Shown here: positions 46,292-57,900 of the stretch, in pieces
How positions within the stretch are numbered: the first letter of the stretch is position 1
Layout of the letters: every line of letters begins with the position of its first letter
Origin: Coptis chinensis
Lineage: Eukaryota; Streptophyta; Magnoliopsida; Ranunculales; Ranunculaceae
Assembly: GCA_015680905.1 (NCBI GenBank)
Contig: JADFTS010000078.1
Coordinates: forward strand, 1-64,000
Direction: 5' to 3'
Length of the DNA stretch: 64,000 nt
The notes under the pieces: generated by a model
What the model was told of the DNA's origin: nothing
Database searches by the model: none
Seen by the model: the letters and a program-made list of their open reading frames with translations, nothing else
Position numbers and translations under genes: made by a program

Positions 46292-49200
46292 CTATAATAG
46301 GTCAGATAGGGTATCTCCCATCTGTTCACCCATATAGGTTTTCCTATTACAACTAACATGTTCATTGTTATCCAGATTTGCTCCAAACTTAGCAGCTTTT
46401 TCCACTACGAAGTTTAGTTCTCTGTAGTTTGTTGTCATCCAAATGGCTTGCAACTTCTCTTTGCATTTGTTCCACCTAGACAGTAGCTCCCATGGTAAGT
46501 TGTTTTTCCCATAGGCGTGCATTGCAGCAACAGAATCACTTTCAATCGAAAGCACCAGCCACCCTTGTTCAATTGTGTGCTCCACACTTTCTAGAATAGC
46601 TGTAACTTCCGCTATGTAGTTGGTCTGGATCCCCAAGTTTCTGCATATAACCGCCAAAAATTTACCCAAATAATTTCTGAAACTAGCACCAATCCCCGAA
46701 GACCCAGGATTACCCCTAGAAGCCCAGTCAACATTTATCTTTACAACACCTTGTTCAGGTAAGTCCCAGTAGCAGCTTAATACTCCTATAGCAGATTGAG
46801 TTCTTACGGGCAAACCCCAGTTGCTAAGAATGGTATCATCTCTAACATGATAGCTATTGCTTTTAGAGAGTCTAAAAGCCATTTGTATCTTGTTTCTAAC
46901 CATCCTCTTGCAGGTTGCATTGTCAGGCGCCTTGTTGTCATAGACTACCATGTTTCGGTGCTTCCATAATATAACCATGGAATTAACAATACATGCATCC
47001 CATAGCTTTCTAATGAGAGGACTCCTGCCCATTGTCTTAGCCCTTGCTTCCAGTGCATTTTGAAAGTTGTCTTCAAGCCCATAAAGTTTTGCATTCCAAC
47101 TCCATAAATTCTTAGCAAACTGACAATGCCATAAAATGTGATCCAGGTCTTCTTCCTCTTTACATCCACAACGACATTTAGAGGCTAGATGAACACCCTT
47201 CTTTCCAATGCTAGTGTTAGTTGCTGCACAATTATTAAATGATTTCCATGCCGTGGCAGAAGTACTAGGGTGTATACTTGCATTCTAGACCAATGTATCC
47301 CATCCAACTTGAGTCTCTTTTTCTCTAATCTGTTCAAAAGCTGATGCGATGGAGAACTTACCCCTTATGTCTGGAGTCTATATCAACTCATCAAGTTCAC
47401 TGGGGTAGCAGGGTGGGAGCCGAGCAACATTTGCCTGATCCAAAACCTGTTGCACTTCAGTAGGCATTTTCCAATCACCATTAACAATGATCTGAGCTAA
47501 CTTAGACCTGCAACCTTTCAAAGTATCATCAGTCAAAGCCATGACTTGCTGCACTGAAGAGTTACTTGCCCAATTATGCCGCCAAATGTCTATCTTTTCA
47601 CCATTTCCAATCTTTCACCGATATCGCAATTAATCTCTTCCAAAGCCCACTTAATACCGACCAAATTGATGTCCCGGCCGAAAGTATATATTTAATTACA
47701 TTACCATCCCTTGTAAAATATTTACATCTCATAAACTTTGCAAAATCATCATCTTCTTTTTGAAATATTTTTTTTGATTGGTCTTCTTTTGAAATATGCG
47801 GGGGCCGCCTTCATTAATAAAGCCTTGTTCACTTCTTTGGAGTCTTCTCAACCCGAAGTTTCCTTTGTGGGTTGCAAAGACTTGTCCCATGCTATCTTTG
47901 GATCTTCTTCGAAGTTTTTGGATTCCCTCTCGGTCCATAGAAAATTTCTCATAACTGCTTCACACTCCTTAATGAGACTAGTTGGCCAATTGACATATTG
48001 TAAAGTGGGATGCTTGACAATATAGATTCAACAAGTACCACCCTCCCTTGGAATGACAACATTTTTCCTTTCCAGGTTGAAATTCTACCTTTTATTTTAC
48101 CCAACAGTAAACCCACTATCTCTTTCATTGCTCTCCCTTGTACCAAGGGAACGCCTAAGTACTTTTCAGGCATTGTACCCAGTTGGCCAGTTGCATATCT
48201 AGTGCTTGCTGAATTGTAGGAATTTTGGCAAGACTCATACCACCAATAAAGATCTTACTCTTCGCTTTGTTCACCACTTGACCAGACGCTGTTTCATATC
48301 TAGCTAGTAACCGAGTTAGATGCCTCACCCCTTTTAAAGTACCTTTGCAAAAAATTATGACATCATCTACAAATAGTAAATGAGATGGACCTGGAAACCC
48401 TTTGACCTCCACCAAAGGTTTAGTTAAACTCTCTACTCAACACATCTTCTGCCAATGCAAGCAATAGTGGAGACAGGGGACGGAGACCACTTCCAACAGA
48501 AAAGAACTCGCAAGGGCTACCATTAACAAGGACAGAGATTTTTGCAGAGCTGAGTAGTGCTCTGATCCAATTTATCCACTTACTAGAAAATCCAAAGCTG
48601 TTCAGAACATCTAATAAAAAGTCCCAGCTTAGGGTATCATAGGCTTGGGAGATATCAGCCTTGACAGCCACATTACCCCCTTTTCTTTTCATCTTTAGCT
48701 CATTGAACATTTTAGAAGACAAACCAATACTTGCTTGAGAATTTCTACCTTGAATAAACCTACTCTGCTATTTGGAGACTACTTTGTTAATAATCCCATT
48801 ACCAAACACATTGTAATTCCATGCTTTAAGATCGAACTTAACTTGCTTGAGCTTCAGTGCTACTATATGAATTGGTGTGCCAATCACTTCCTATTCCCAA
48901 CTATGCTTAACCAGAGCTAGGAACCCTTCATGTTTGGACCATACTTTATTGAATCTAAAAGGAACGTTTCTAGGCTTTGGAATAACCATATTAGCTCCCA
49001 AAAGAGGAGCATGATCAGACCCAAGCCAACTTGCAACTCTATACTTCCACCCAGGTGTATTTTCGACTCCCATGCCGAAGTTAAAGAAAGCCCTACCCAA
49101 CTTGCCCAAGACCCCGGTGACGCCTTTGGCGCTTGTTGGTCGAGGGTATATTTAAGGCCCGAGTAAGGATATTCCCTTTGTTCACACAGTTTCTTGCCTC

Positions 49201-49672
49201 ATAAAATTCCCTCATTGCAATCCTAATAGGTGGTAACCAACCCTTCTTCTCCTCTTGTCGCATTATAATGTTAAAATCACCAATGACCAGCCATGGTTCA
49301 ATTGGTGGTGATAAACTCTGCAAATCAGACCAAAGGTTTCTTCTTTCCCTGTGGAGGCAATGAGCATGCACAGCTGTAATGACATTACCCTAAACATTGA
49401 CAGAAATTTGCAGATTTGGGACTTCAAGAAAGTCTACTTGAAGTCCCTTTCTCCGTAGTATCCATACATTACCCAACTTTTCAACAGAGTCGTTATTGAA
49501 AAAATTACAGTCAAAATAAGAATTAGCTAAAGAACTAACTAATACTATATCAGGCTTTATCGTAGGCTCTATACTGCAAACAATATCAGGATTGAAAGCT
49601 GTTACGGATCTCGCAGACCTTTTCTTGCTGCATTCAGTTTCCTAAAACCCCTCATTCCAATAAATGACTTTC
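46292..49672 (-). pseudogene. LINE ORF2, second copy
   Basis: Same domain order as 13031-16440: endonuclease 49660-48880, RT palm 48722-48155, thumb 48173-47949, zf-RVT about 47290-47120, and RNase H 46800-46500. Here the catalytic box keeps both aspartates (FVDDVIIF, near 48370-48350). The QGD deletion and the missing RT fingers remain, and extra stops occur near 48770 and 48893. Inactive. Confidence 0.83.
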
Positions 49673-49794
49673 ATTGGGAGTGTTGGGGACTTGGTAGAAG
49701 ATTGTTGACCAGAAGCGTACTTCTTGTTCTTCCCTCTGCCAACCCGTGCAAACGTCTTAGGAGTTCTCAAAACATCATCTTGCACATGTCATTC

Positions 49795-51192
49795 CTAACT
49801 AATTTGTGCAGCTTCACTGATGACTTGTTCCTGTGTTGGTGAATCAGGAACTCTATCTTCAACAGCGGCAATGGCATCAGAATCAGGTGGTTCATCTTGA
49901 TCCAGTAATTCAAAGTTATTCCGAACAGGAGTATGACTTGCTGGATTTGATGGGCTACTCACTACAATATTTTGGACCAAAGCATCACCAATACTAGTGA
50001 ATTCTCCATTCCTTTGTAGTGTATTATCTTCAATTGCATGTACTTCATCATACTTTCGAGTTACCGGGGGGGTTCACCACTAGGATTGCCTCCACAGGTG
50101 GGATTTGCTCATTTTCTTCTACCATTTGTCGAGGCTCGACATTGGACACCTCAGCTACATTATGCATAACTCCACTAACAGCTTCACCATGCACTTCAGC
50201 TTGCTTGCTGGCATCTACTTCATTAGAGACATTCTCTTTGTCTAACTTCAATCAACGTGATTTTTGTTCTTCTTTTTTCAGGCTTTTTCTTTTGATTTTT
50301 AGAAAGGTTTTCTCCTTGCTTTGTTTGCTCCTCAGTGTTTTTCTTCTCTGCAGCTGCAAGATCTTGCTTAAGGAATTTGCATTCTGCCACCAAATGCCAA
50401 ACTCCTTTACAATGCCTATAGAATTTGGAAGCTTCACTGTTTCCACCTTTTGCCAAAACACTATGGAATGCTTTTTCGACTCTACCCAAATTTTATCCGG
50501 AATTGGTTTTGACAAGTTTACACCGATCATTACACTAGCAAAGAAACCTAGGTCTCTTGCTGTTGTAGTCTCATCAACATATAGGGGTCTACCCAAAGCC
50601 TTCCCCATTGCCACGAGGTTCTTAACCTCCCAATATTCAAATCCCAAGCACGGAAATCTAATCCAAATAGCTGTGTGTGATCAAGGCTTGCTTCTCATAG
50701 AGAAGTTTCGGACCACTTGCTCAACCTTAGCACTTGCTTTTCTACCAACCATGAACCTTATTCCCAAACTTTTCTGTAATCATCTTCCAATGCAAACCTG
50801 AACATGATAAATCCGCAACCTAAAGGTGTAGCTTTTATTGCACCTTTTCATTTCCACAGCTCTTTAAAGCTTGTTCTTAAATTTTCAATCTTTGTGTTGG
50901 TCATATCAAGCCTTCCCACTAGAGAAAACTTACAATAATCAAGACCTTTATCGACTTCCTCTTCTAGCAAGCAAATAGTTGGGTATTCACCATGGCATCC
51001 AGGGGTAGGGAGATCTGACATCGACATTACGACAAATTTTTTGCTTAGTTACATTGGCGTATGATCTTGTTCCTGAAGGTGCCACTTCAGCTTCAACTAA
51101 ATCGACAACTTTCTCTTGAGGATTAGCATTAGGATTCCTCCCAAGAAATCCCATGGAACAAAGGTTCGATTAACAACGAGAATGCATAACAT
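49795..51192 (-). pseudogene. LINE ORF1, second copy
   Basis: Equivalent of 16549-17952. The zinc knuckle reads YRHCKGVWHLVAEC in this copy, so the first Cys is Tyr and one Gly is Trp; knuckle function would be lost. Frameshifts occur near 50060 (a GGGGGG run replaces copy A sequence), 50250 and 50680. Confidence 0.78.
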
Positions 51193-51331
51193 TTGATCTT
51201 GAAATTGAGCAAAGAAGTAGTTCTTCCTCACCGATTTTTCGCGTAAATAAAGTAAAAGTTTTTTATGGCAAGCAAGAGATAAGGTGTTGCTGACCTTAGA
51301 CTAAGTACCAAATAAGGAACCTAATGGGTAA
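51112..51331. repeat. Start of tandem unit copy C
   Basis: About 220 bp equivalent to 17861-18090 (LINE ORF1 start and its upstream sequence). It stops exactly where the second Athila-like LTR begins. Copies A and B give the uninterrupted sequence of this site. Confidence 0.9.
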
Positions 51332-53103
51332 TGATAAAACGCTCTTTACACACCTAACGTTTATTGGTTTTCAGTTATTTATTTTCTTAAGTCCGAGGTC
51401 CACAAATCCAAAGTCCGAAGACCACAGACCAAAGTCCAAAGTCCAAATTCCAACGCCGTCAGGTAGTCGTGATGCGTTTTAATCAAGTTACCTTACTCAC
51501 GTGGGTTTGGTAGGATAGGTCGAGTAAGGGATCGTCCAAACCTTAGGGCTCGGATAGGTTCACAACTGGAGTTACAACTTTAAGTGAGTAGGATTTTTAG
51601 GTTTCTTTTTAGTTGGTTTTTAATTAAAATAACGGTAATGCAAATAAAATAAATTACTACGGCGATTATATGTAGGTAAACAAAATGTAGAGAAACAAGG
51701 AGAGAGTTAATCATGCTCATGCAAGAATCATTTTTCAACAGTTTTTATTACCAAATCACTACATCTCTAATTCGTCTCGTTTCGGAGACGACGTCGAGTA
51801 TTGATCCCTAGTGCATGCCCACATCTCTAGGTCGCATTTCACTAGCATAAGGAGTTTCGATAATACCTCATCTCTGGTATATTATTTCAGCTCCTGGCAC
51901 AAGTTCACATCAGCTGGACTAATTGGAGAGCTATCTGACACTAGGAGTCGCTACGAGACATTTTGTCGCTACGCGAGACTTATCTGGAGCATCGGAATCC
52001 AACTTTTGTACGCCTCGGCCATTTTGGGACCGGATGTTAATTCTATGCCGAATTCCTAAGTAGTGATTCTAGAATATTAACGAAGTCAATCCGGATTTTC
52101 ACACGAGCAAAGATAACCCCCGAGGGGATTAGCTCATCATCATAGAAGGAATAATAAAACTTGTCAGATACATTAAGTAAATAAATGCAGATGTAAATTA
52201 AACAAGAAAAGAAATGATCAATTATTAAGGGTAAAATAACTTATCGTATTAAGTCTGCTGAAATAAAAATGGCATGGAAGGTAAGTAATCAAGAAAGAAA
52301 ACTAAACGTAGCTAAAGCATTAATATCTTTGAAGGGAAATAATGAAGGCGACCCCTCATATATATAGGCCGATGTCTCGTGAAGCCTTTAATCGGGTTTC
52401 GTGCTGTTTGCTAATTTAGACATTCAAAACTTTGAATAACAAAGTTTTGTCTCCATGTAAATCAATTTGATTCAAAGTTTTGTTCTTAAAACAAAACTTT
52501 CATTTAAGGTTTTTGTCCTTTTGTGTTTTGGTTTTGTCTTTTAGCCCAATTCAATTCAAACATTTAATTTAGTGCGTGTCTTTCCTCTTGCAAGGTGGCA
52601 CCAAATTGAACCCATCACTTGCCACCGCCTATATCTTCGTCATGCCATGCCTTTGGGGTCCGCAGAGTGGGTCCACTTAGGTGGTCCATTGGTCGCTACC
52701 GATTTTGGCGTTTTTACGACTTTTTGTCCTCTTGCAGAAGTTCGCCGCCGGGTTGCTATGGCAAACTTTACTAGCCAACGTCGGCATCTAGATTTATCCG
52801 ATTTAAGCTTCAAAGTTTGTCGCTTCTTTATATGTGGACCCGTTCAGACGTTGGTTTTGTTCTTTTTTTGGAAACTTTGGCTTTAGTCGGGGCTTTTTGC
52901 TTGGGCTTCACGGGGGGTCGAGTGGGAAACTTCAAATATTCCAAAGATTCTCGTGACTTTGATGCATGTTTTATCATTATATTCATTTTAATTTGGAAAC
53001 CACGCAAAAGTACGAAAATATAATTATTACATGATTATTAAACACATAATCGACCAAATTGCTACGTCTCGGGGTTTAATATTACAGTTTTGGGTGCTTA
53101 TCA
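51332..53103 (-). repeat. Athila 2 3' LTR
   Basis: TGATAA at 51332 and TTATCA at 53098-53103, about 1772 bp. Near the left edge (51390-51455) are repeated AAAGTCC words. A minus-strand TATATATA box lies at about 52366-52358. Short open frames within it are not conserved. The partner LTR is outside the window. Confidence 0.88.
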
Positions 53104-53117
53104 CACCACCCCCAAAC
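53104..53117 (-). other. Polypurine tract of Athila 2
   Basis: Minus strand TGTTTGGGGGTGGTG directly inside the 3' LTR, nearly identical to that of element 1. Confidence 0.87.
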
Positions 53118-53243
53118 AACACTTTGCTTGTCCTCAAGCAAAGAAGAGACATTAAACGATAAGTGGTCAAAAATGTGTTGTCCTAAGCTAAATCTCATTT
53201 CAGCGGATGCGGTTGCATTGACCAGATGCAAAAAGGCCTTGAA

Positions 53244-53263
53244 CCACTAGGAATTCCTAGTGG
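53244..53263. other. Perfect 20-nt palindrome, Athila 2
   Basis: CCACTAGGAATTCCTAGTGG is its own reverse complement. It lies about 140 bp inside the 3' LTR, at the same place as the near-palindrome of element 1. Confidence 0.9.
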
Positions 53264-54183
53264 ACGTTAGTTATAGCCTCGTGAGAGTTTTCCAGAGAAG
53301 ATACTCACAAACTTCATTTATACTACAACGACTCAGTAACCAAAGGCTTGTTTCCTTAATTAATCTCAGGTATCTAGACATCTCACTAGTAGGGGAAACA
53401 AGGATTTTATTCTTTCGAAATTCAAGTTAATATACATACAATAATCGAAACATCTACGTATGAGCATGCATGCAGTGATCTAATAATGAAATGTACGAGC
53501 AGGGCCGTTTCTGGATCCTTTGGATAGCGTCCTTAAGTAGGTTCTCGCAGGTATGTGTCGAAACACAATTTCTCTCTTATTTTTTCCACTCAAGCTTTGC
53601 TATCTCCAGTGTACAGTGGGCACACGTTTCCTCACATACTCAATGACAGTCAGAGGAGCCGAGGTCGAGAAGTCACAACTACTACTTATTATCATACTAC
53701 CCTATTTCTAATTGAGCTAGAGGTCTTTATTAGGTGTTATGGGGCTTAGGTGGTAGTGTAAAAGAAACTGGAATGGAAAATTCAAAAATGATAAGTATGA
53801 GAGAATAAGGTCTTCGAGATATTTATACTAGAGAAATCCTTTTTTTCTTTCCTGCTTCTAACATGGTTTCCATACTTGGATTTTTCAAGCTTTTGTATTC
53901 CTTTTCGATTTGATTTTTTTTTTTTTTTTTTGGGGAATTCTAACCTTGACATTTCTTTTGATTTTTGGAAACATATTTCTATTTTGTTCTTTTCTTTTAT
54001 TCAAACAAAAGTAACCGATTTTGATTTGTGACAAGGTTTTTCTCTTCATTTTTCTGCACTTCATCCTATTTCTCATACTCATCATCTAGGTAGGTTTATT
54101 TATTTGTGGTTACTAGATGGGTAATGATTTTTTTTTGGTGAAGTAGAAAGTATTAATGACAAGTTCAGTGGGGCGACTAGCGG

Positions 54184-54186
<3 letters not shown>

Positions 54187-54219
<33 letters not shown>
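54187..54219. repeat. (TA)n tract in Athila 2
   Basis: About 33 bp of TA repeats followed by a T8 tract, in the 3' non-coding region. Confidence 0.9.
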
Positions 54220-54228
<9 letters not shown>

Positions 54229-54682
54229 GGGTGTGAATTTTTGGCTATATCGATCGAAAAGAAGGCCTAAATTCTCGCCTAGGATTTAAGGAAGTGATCA
54301 AGTAAGTAGGCGTGTGAACTTCTATTCGGAAGAACTACTCCTCTCGTGTCATTAGTCATATAACATACATTTTGAGGCTTTTGGTTAGATTCTTACGGGA
54401 TATGGAAACTAAGTTGTCTAACCGTGGGTCTTTAAACTTCTTCTTTGTGTACATTAAATGGTAGTCGGTGCATGAATGCTCATGAAAAGATGTAAAAACT
54501 ATTGCATACGTATTAAATTAAGTTTCTAAGAACAAGTCCTAATTCTGATGCCAGGGTGAGATTTCTAAATATTTTTCATCATAGAAAGGGAAACGAGAAT
54601 TTGTCACTAAATACGTTTATTTAGACATTAAGTAAACTATATACAATTATGCATGCCTAATTTTTGCAAAAGGTTCTCACTA

Positions 54683-54712
54683 CCCCCAAACAGTCGGACA
54701 CTGTGTCCTCAG
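54683..54712 (-). other. Internal polypurine-tract-like site, Athila 2
   Basis: CCCCCAAACAG followed by a short spacer and TGTGTCCTCAGAG. It mirrors the 3' PPT context (CCCCCAAACAA ... TTGTCCTCAAG) about 1.58 kb away and matches the position of the C/A tract at 34080 in element 1. Confidence 0.5.
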
Positions 54713-55215
54713 AGTGTTAAGAGGAAGAAAGAGTATACCTGAGAGGCTTTGAGCAAAAATATAGCTGACATCTTCCACATAAATTTATTGTAACACACTA
54801 TATATTATACATCATAAAAGTAGAAGCACAATTGCCCCAACCTTGAACTGGTTGATAGTCCCTCCTTGCCTCGTCCCTGTAGAAATGCCATTAAAGATGG
54901 AGTGGTGAAAAAAGATTATTTTGGAAGAAGGGAAGTTAAATTTTTGAGGTGTCTATCATTGTTATAAATAGGCACTCATCCGAAAATGTAAAAGATATGT
55001 TTCGAGGTGTCACTCTTGTAAGATATGTGCAAAAGTGGATGTAGTGTGGATGAGAAGGATGGGGCATGTGACAAGGAGTACCCTTTTTTTTTTTTTTTTT
55101 TAGAAAAACGTAAGTAGAAGGACAAGGAAAATGTAGATATACGATTACAATAAGATGTAAGAACGTACAATGGTATGGGAACACAACATAATGATATGAT
55201 GAATTAAATACAAAC

Positions 55216-55335
55216 CTAAATATTAGATAGAACTATATGCCACATTAACAACATGACTATAATAAAACAACCGAGCATGAAGACTTGAGTAGCATATTCA
55301 ATCTGCTGCTGCTCAAACTTTTCTAGTGCATCCAT
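55216..55335 (-). CDS. Small ORF with one membrane segment, Athila 2
   Basis: A 39-codon frame from ATG at 55335 to TAG at 55218-55216. It starts MDALEKFEQQQIEYATQ and continues with about 22 mostly hydrophobic residues (VFMLGCFIIVMLLMWHIVL), so it would be a tail-anchored-like small membrane protein. It lies 3' of the ORF 3 homologue, in the env position. I found no counterpart in element 1. It may be chance in AT-rich DNA. Confidence 0.35.
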   Translation of the reverse strand: MDALEKFEQQQIEYATQVFMLGCFIIVMLLMWHIVLSNI

Positions 55336-55449
55336 GAATCTTGAGCTTGGAGTGATCTAAAAACGTTTTTTTAGAATAAGAAGTGTAGAGGGAAGAATAT
55401 GAAATGAGTGAATATGGAGGAAGAGTTGAACTTATTTATAGAAAGAAAA

Positions 55450-55540
55450 TTGCCGTTTTCTGACCGTTTTTTAGATGTGGTTCATGACCGTTTTCTGACC
55501 GTTTTTTGATGCGTTTTCATTATCGGTTTCTGAACGTGTT
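55450..55540. repeat. Short CCGTTTTCTGA repeats, Athila 2
   Basis: TGACCGTTTTCTGACCGTTTT-like words occur twice, followed by two diverged versions, within about 90 bp. No coding meaning is apparent. Confidence 0.6.
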
Positions 55541-55798
55541 ACTTACGTTAAAATTTGTTGTTTAAGTATGACATGGAAAATATATATTTATATATATGTA
55601 TATAATTTATTATTACCAATATATGTTCCTACCAATATTTGTAGCTAGACTTATTATTACCAATATATGAGATATAGCTAATATATCAAGATAGAAATAT
55701 TTAGGAACCATCTACTATTAAGCTGGAAAATGCAAACATGTAAATAAAATATCTGATATAAATATTATACAAGACCGGAAAAAATAAGTCTAGCTACT

Positions 55799-56964
55799 GA
55801 TGATCCTCAGGTGCTGTAGCAGAATCCTCGGGGGATGCAGAAGAAGAACTAGGAGTCCTGTGACGTCGTGCAGTACGAGCTCCCGTGGAGGCTAACTACT
55901 CCTGGATATCACCAAGAGTATCCATCACCGAAGCTCGAATCGATCTTCGGCTCGCCATGATCATTCATTTGAACCGGGTTCCGGGCGAGTAAGCATATTG
56001 TCTTGAAATGCAGTCATGGAGGCTCTCATTTCTTTGCTGGAATTCGCCCATGCCGTCATCATCGACTTCGTGGCGAAGTGGTCATATCGTCCTTAACTTC
56101 GCCCAAGGTACGCCTCATCAATACCGGGCGAGTGTACATGTCTCTCGGACCATTAATTTCAGCACGCAGGGCCCCCTATGGGTTGGGTGATCTTACTCAT
56201 GGCAGTCTCATCAAAGTATATGGGTGGGAGGAGAGGATCCTAAGCGTGCTTTCGCAGCCCTAGGTGCTGGGGGTTCCCAAGGTTCTTGTATGCATTTCTT
56301 AAAGACCAAAGATATTCTCATATTGTGGTATAGGGAGTAGTGGGGGCGCATTTAAATCCCAGATTAATCATGACTTGCGTTACTAGAGCGGCAAGGGGCT
56401 GACCTAAGTGTGGCATGTGTGATAATATCAAAAGAAAGGTAACGATGCAGGAAGTTACCCTTTCGCTCTGGAGGATCCGAAGGTGGAGGAAGGTCTTGTT
56501 GATGTTGGAAGGCTTCGAGGTGCCAATGACGTTCGGTCCGACCCATTGAGTCACCGCTAGCTAGTTCCGTCGCGACCGAAAGCCGATACGCCGCATTTCC
56601 CATCGATGTTGTACTCTCCCTCGACAGCGTGTCGAAAGCATTAGGTCGTAAGTCCGTGGGTACACGGTTCGCTGGCCGAAGTCGGCACATGGTCGACCGA
56701 TGGAATACCCGTGATCCCGGGAGAGCAACACGGTGTGACTTCGCGGGCGACACCCCGACGGTGACCCAAAAAATGGTCGCCATTAAAGCTTCCATTGTCA
56801 TAGAATTTCATCACCAAATCCTTGGAATAAAGCCCTCTATTGGCATATAACAAACTCTCCCATCCTCTAGAGTGAATTTCGTGATCAAAGAATGGAGCAA
56901 ACATCCCATTTTCAAACAAATTCCCAATTTTTTTTTCAACACAAATCCGCCTGTTTCCGACCAT
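55799..56964 (-). pseudogene. Athila 2 env-position ORF 3 homologue
   Basis: Starts near 56964. The first ~75 residues contain MFAPFFDHEIHSRGWESLLY, KDLVMKFYDNGSFNGDHF and REVT, aligning with ORF 3 of element 1. The frame then shifts near 56740. A second piece runs 56801-56364, and remnants reach a Ser/Pro-rich C terminus at about 55900-55799 (RTPSSSSASPEDSATAPED). Several indels in CG-rich words. Related to the putative plant transposon protein family (recollection). Confidence 0.6.
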
Positions 56965-56994
56965 TGCTGGTCGTAGAGAGAGGATGGCTATTGA

Positions 56995-57806
56995 TTACTG
57001 ATAAGGGGGAGAATTTGGATGATCCGGACGGAAGGAAATCTTGATCGAGTGAGGGGGTTTGCGAGAGACCGGTTTTAGTGTGGGCCTGTCTCGTGCGAGA
57101 CTAATTCGAGAGGGGGCAAGATCCGGTTTTTTAGGAAGACGAATCGTGTATTTGTGACGCGTGTTATCGGGTTTTTTGGGTTTAAATGGACCGAGAAATC
57201 GATATTTTGGTTGGGCCAAAAATTTTCTCGAAGCCCAAATCAAGCCTAAAGCCTGATTTAAACCTAAAAATCTAAATCGCACTCCACGATTTCGTTTGGA
57301 CTTCGAATTGGACGAATGAGATATCGAAACGATCGGCACGAAAAATTCTATCCAATTGTATGAGTCATTCTTGAAAGTCATTTTTTTTTTTTTTTTTTTA
57401 GAAAAGGAGAGTGTAAAGGTTTTATTTACATACAAGGGAGATATACGTGAAAAACACCGGATGTCCGTGGGGAGTCACTATCTTAAATCATAGACAACTG
57501 TCATGTCGGCTCGATTTAACCCAATCCAGCCGTTGTGGCTTCACCTCTATGTATTATGGGGTTAGGGGATCAGACCATCCCGGACCGTCGCGCGCCACGG
57601 TCTAATAAAATTGCCCTTTTACATATACGGCTATCCTCAAACCGCCCCAAAGGGACTCAAAGTAACCAATTCTAGGGTTGGTCCGGTGGAATCCATTGCC
57701 CGCTTGTGTTCCAAGTATGCGACATCCGAGGTTTGACCACGAATCCCTTTGTGCAAAACTTAATGCAAAGGGAAAAGATAACAAAATAAACATATTTACA
57801 AGGTGG
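56995..57806. other. Non-coding region 5' of ORF 3, Athila 2
   Basis: No conserved frame. Contains a T tract at 57381-57399 and moderately GC-rich segments. Confidence 0.5.
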
Positions 57807-57900
57807 AGTCTTTTAACGCCGATCCTCAAGACTTAATCGAAGTCTTTTAACGCCGATTCTCAAGACTAATCGAAGTCTTTTAACGCCGATTCTCAAGAGG
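57807..57900. repeat. Three tandem ~33-nt hairpin units
   Basis: AGTCTTTTAACGCCGATTCT followed by CAAGACTAATCGA is repeated three times (starts about 57807, 57841, 57874). Each unit contains AGTCTT and AAGACT as inverted arms. Element 1 has one related unit near 37967. Confidence 0.8.

Larger units (their letters stand above)
17861..51111. repeat. Tandem unit, copy B, interrupted by an Athila-like element
   Basis: This is the second copy of the unit. It matches copy A continuously to about 30849 and again from 46029 to 51111. In between sits a 15.1-kb LTR retrotransposon with a tRNA-like sequence at its left edge. The segment 30602-30849 is repeated at 46029-46271, so the host sequence is not simply split: about 245 bp occur on both sides. 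Confidence 0.9.
46126..51192 (-). mobile_element. L1-type LINE with RNase H, second full copy (unit B)
   Basis: Equivalent to 12882-17952 and very similar base by base. It starts at a T tract (46126-46137) and ends at the ORF1 start (51192). It shares the same endonuclease/RT deletion and the same loss of QGD, so both lesions predate the tandem duplication. A short third copy of the LINE 3' end lies at about 30702-30849, left of the Athila-like element. Confidence 0.87.
53118..54682. other. Athila 2 long 3' non-coding region
   Basis: No sustained frame. Blocks collinear with element 1 include 53194-53330 and 54240-54560. Contains T tracts near 53915-53930 and a TA tract at 54187-54219. Together with the region up to 55215 it forms about 2 kb of non-coding DNA. 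Confidence 0.7.

Noticed and set aside
54936-55184. 82-codon minus-strand frame with a Lys run
   Set aside because: The Lys run is an A/T homopolymer, and the frame has no counterpart in element 1.
57602-57829. 75-codon frame near the hairpin array
   Set aside because: No homologue in element 1, no motif, and it overlaps non-coding repeats.
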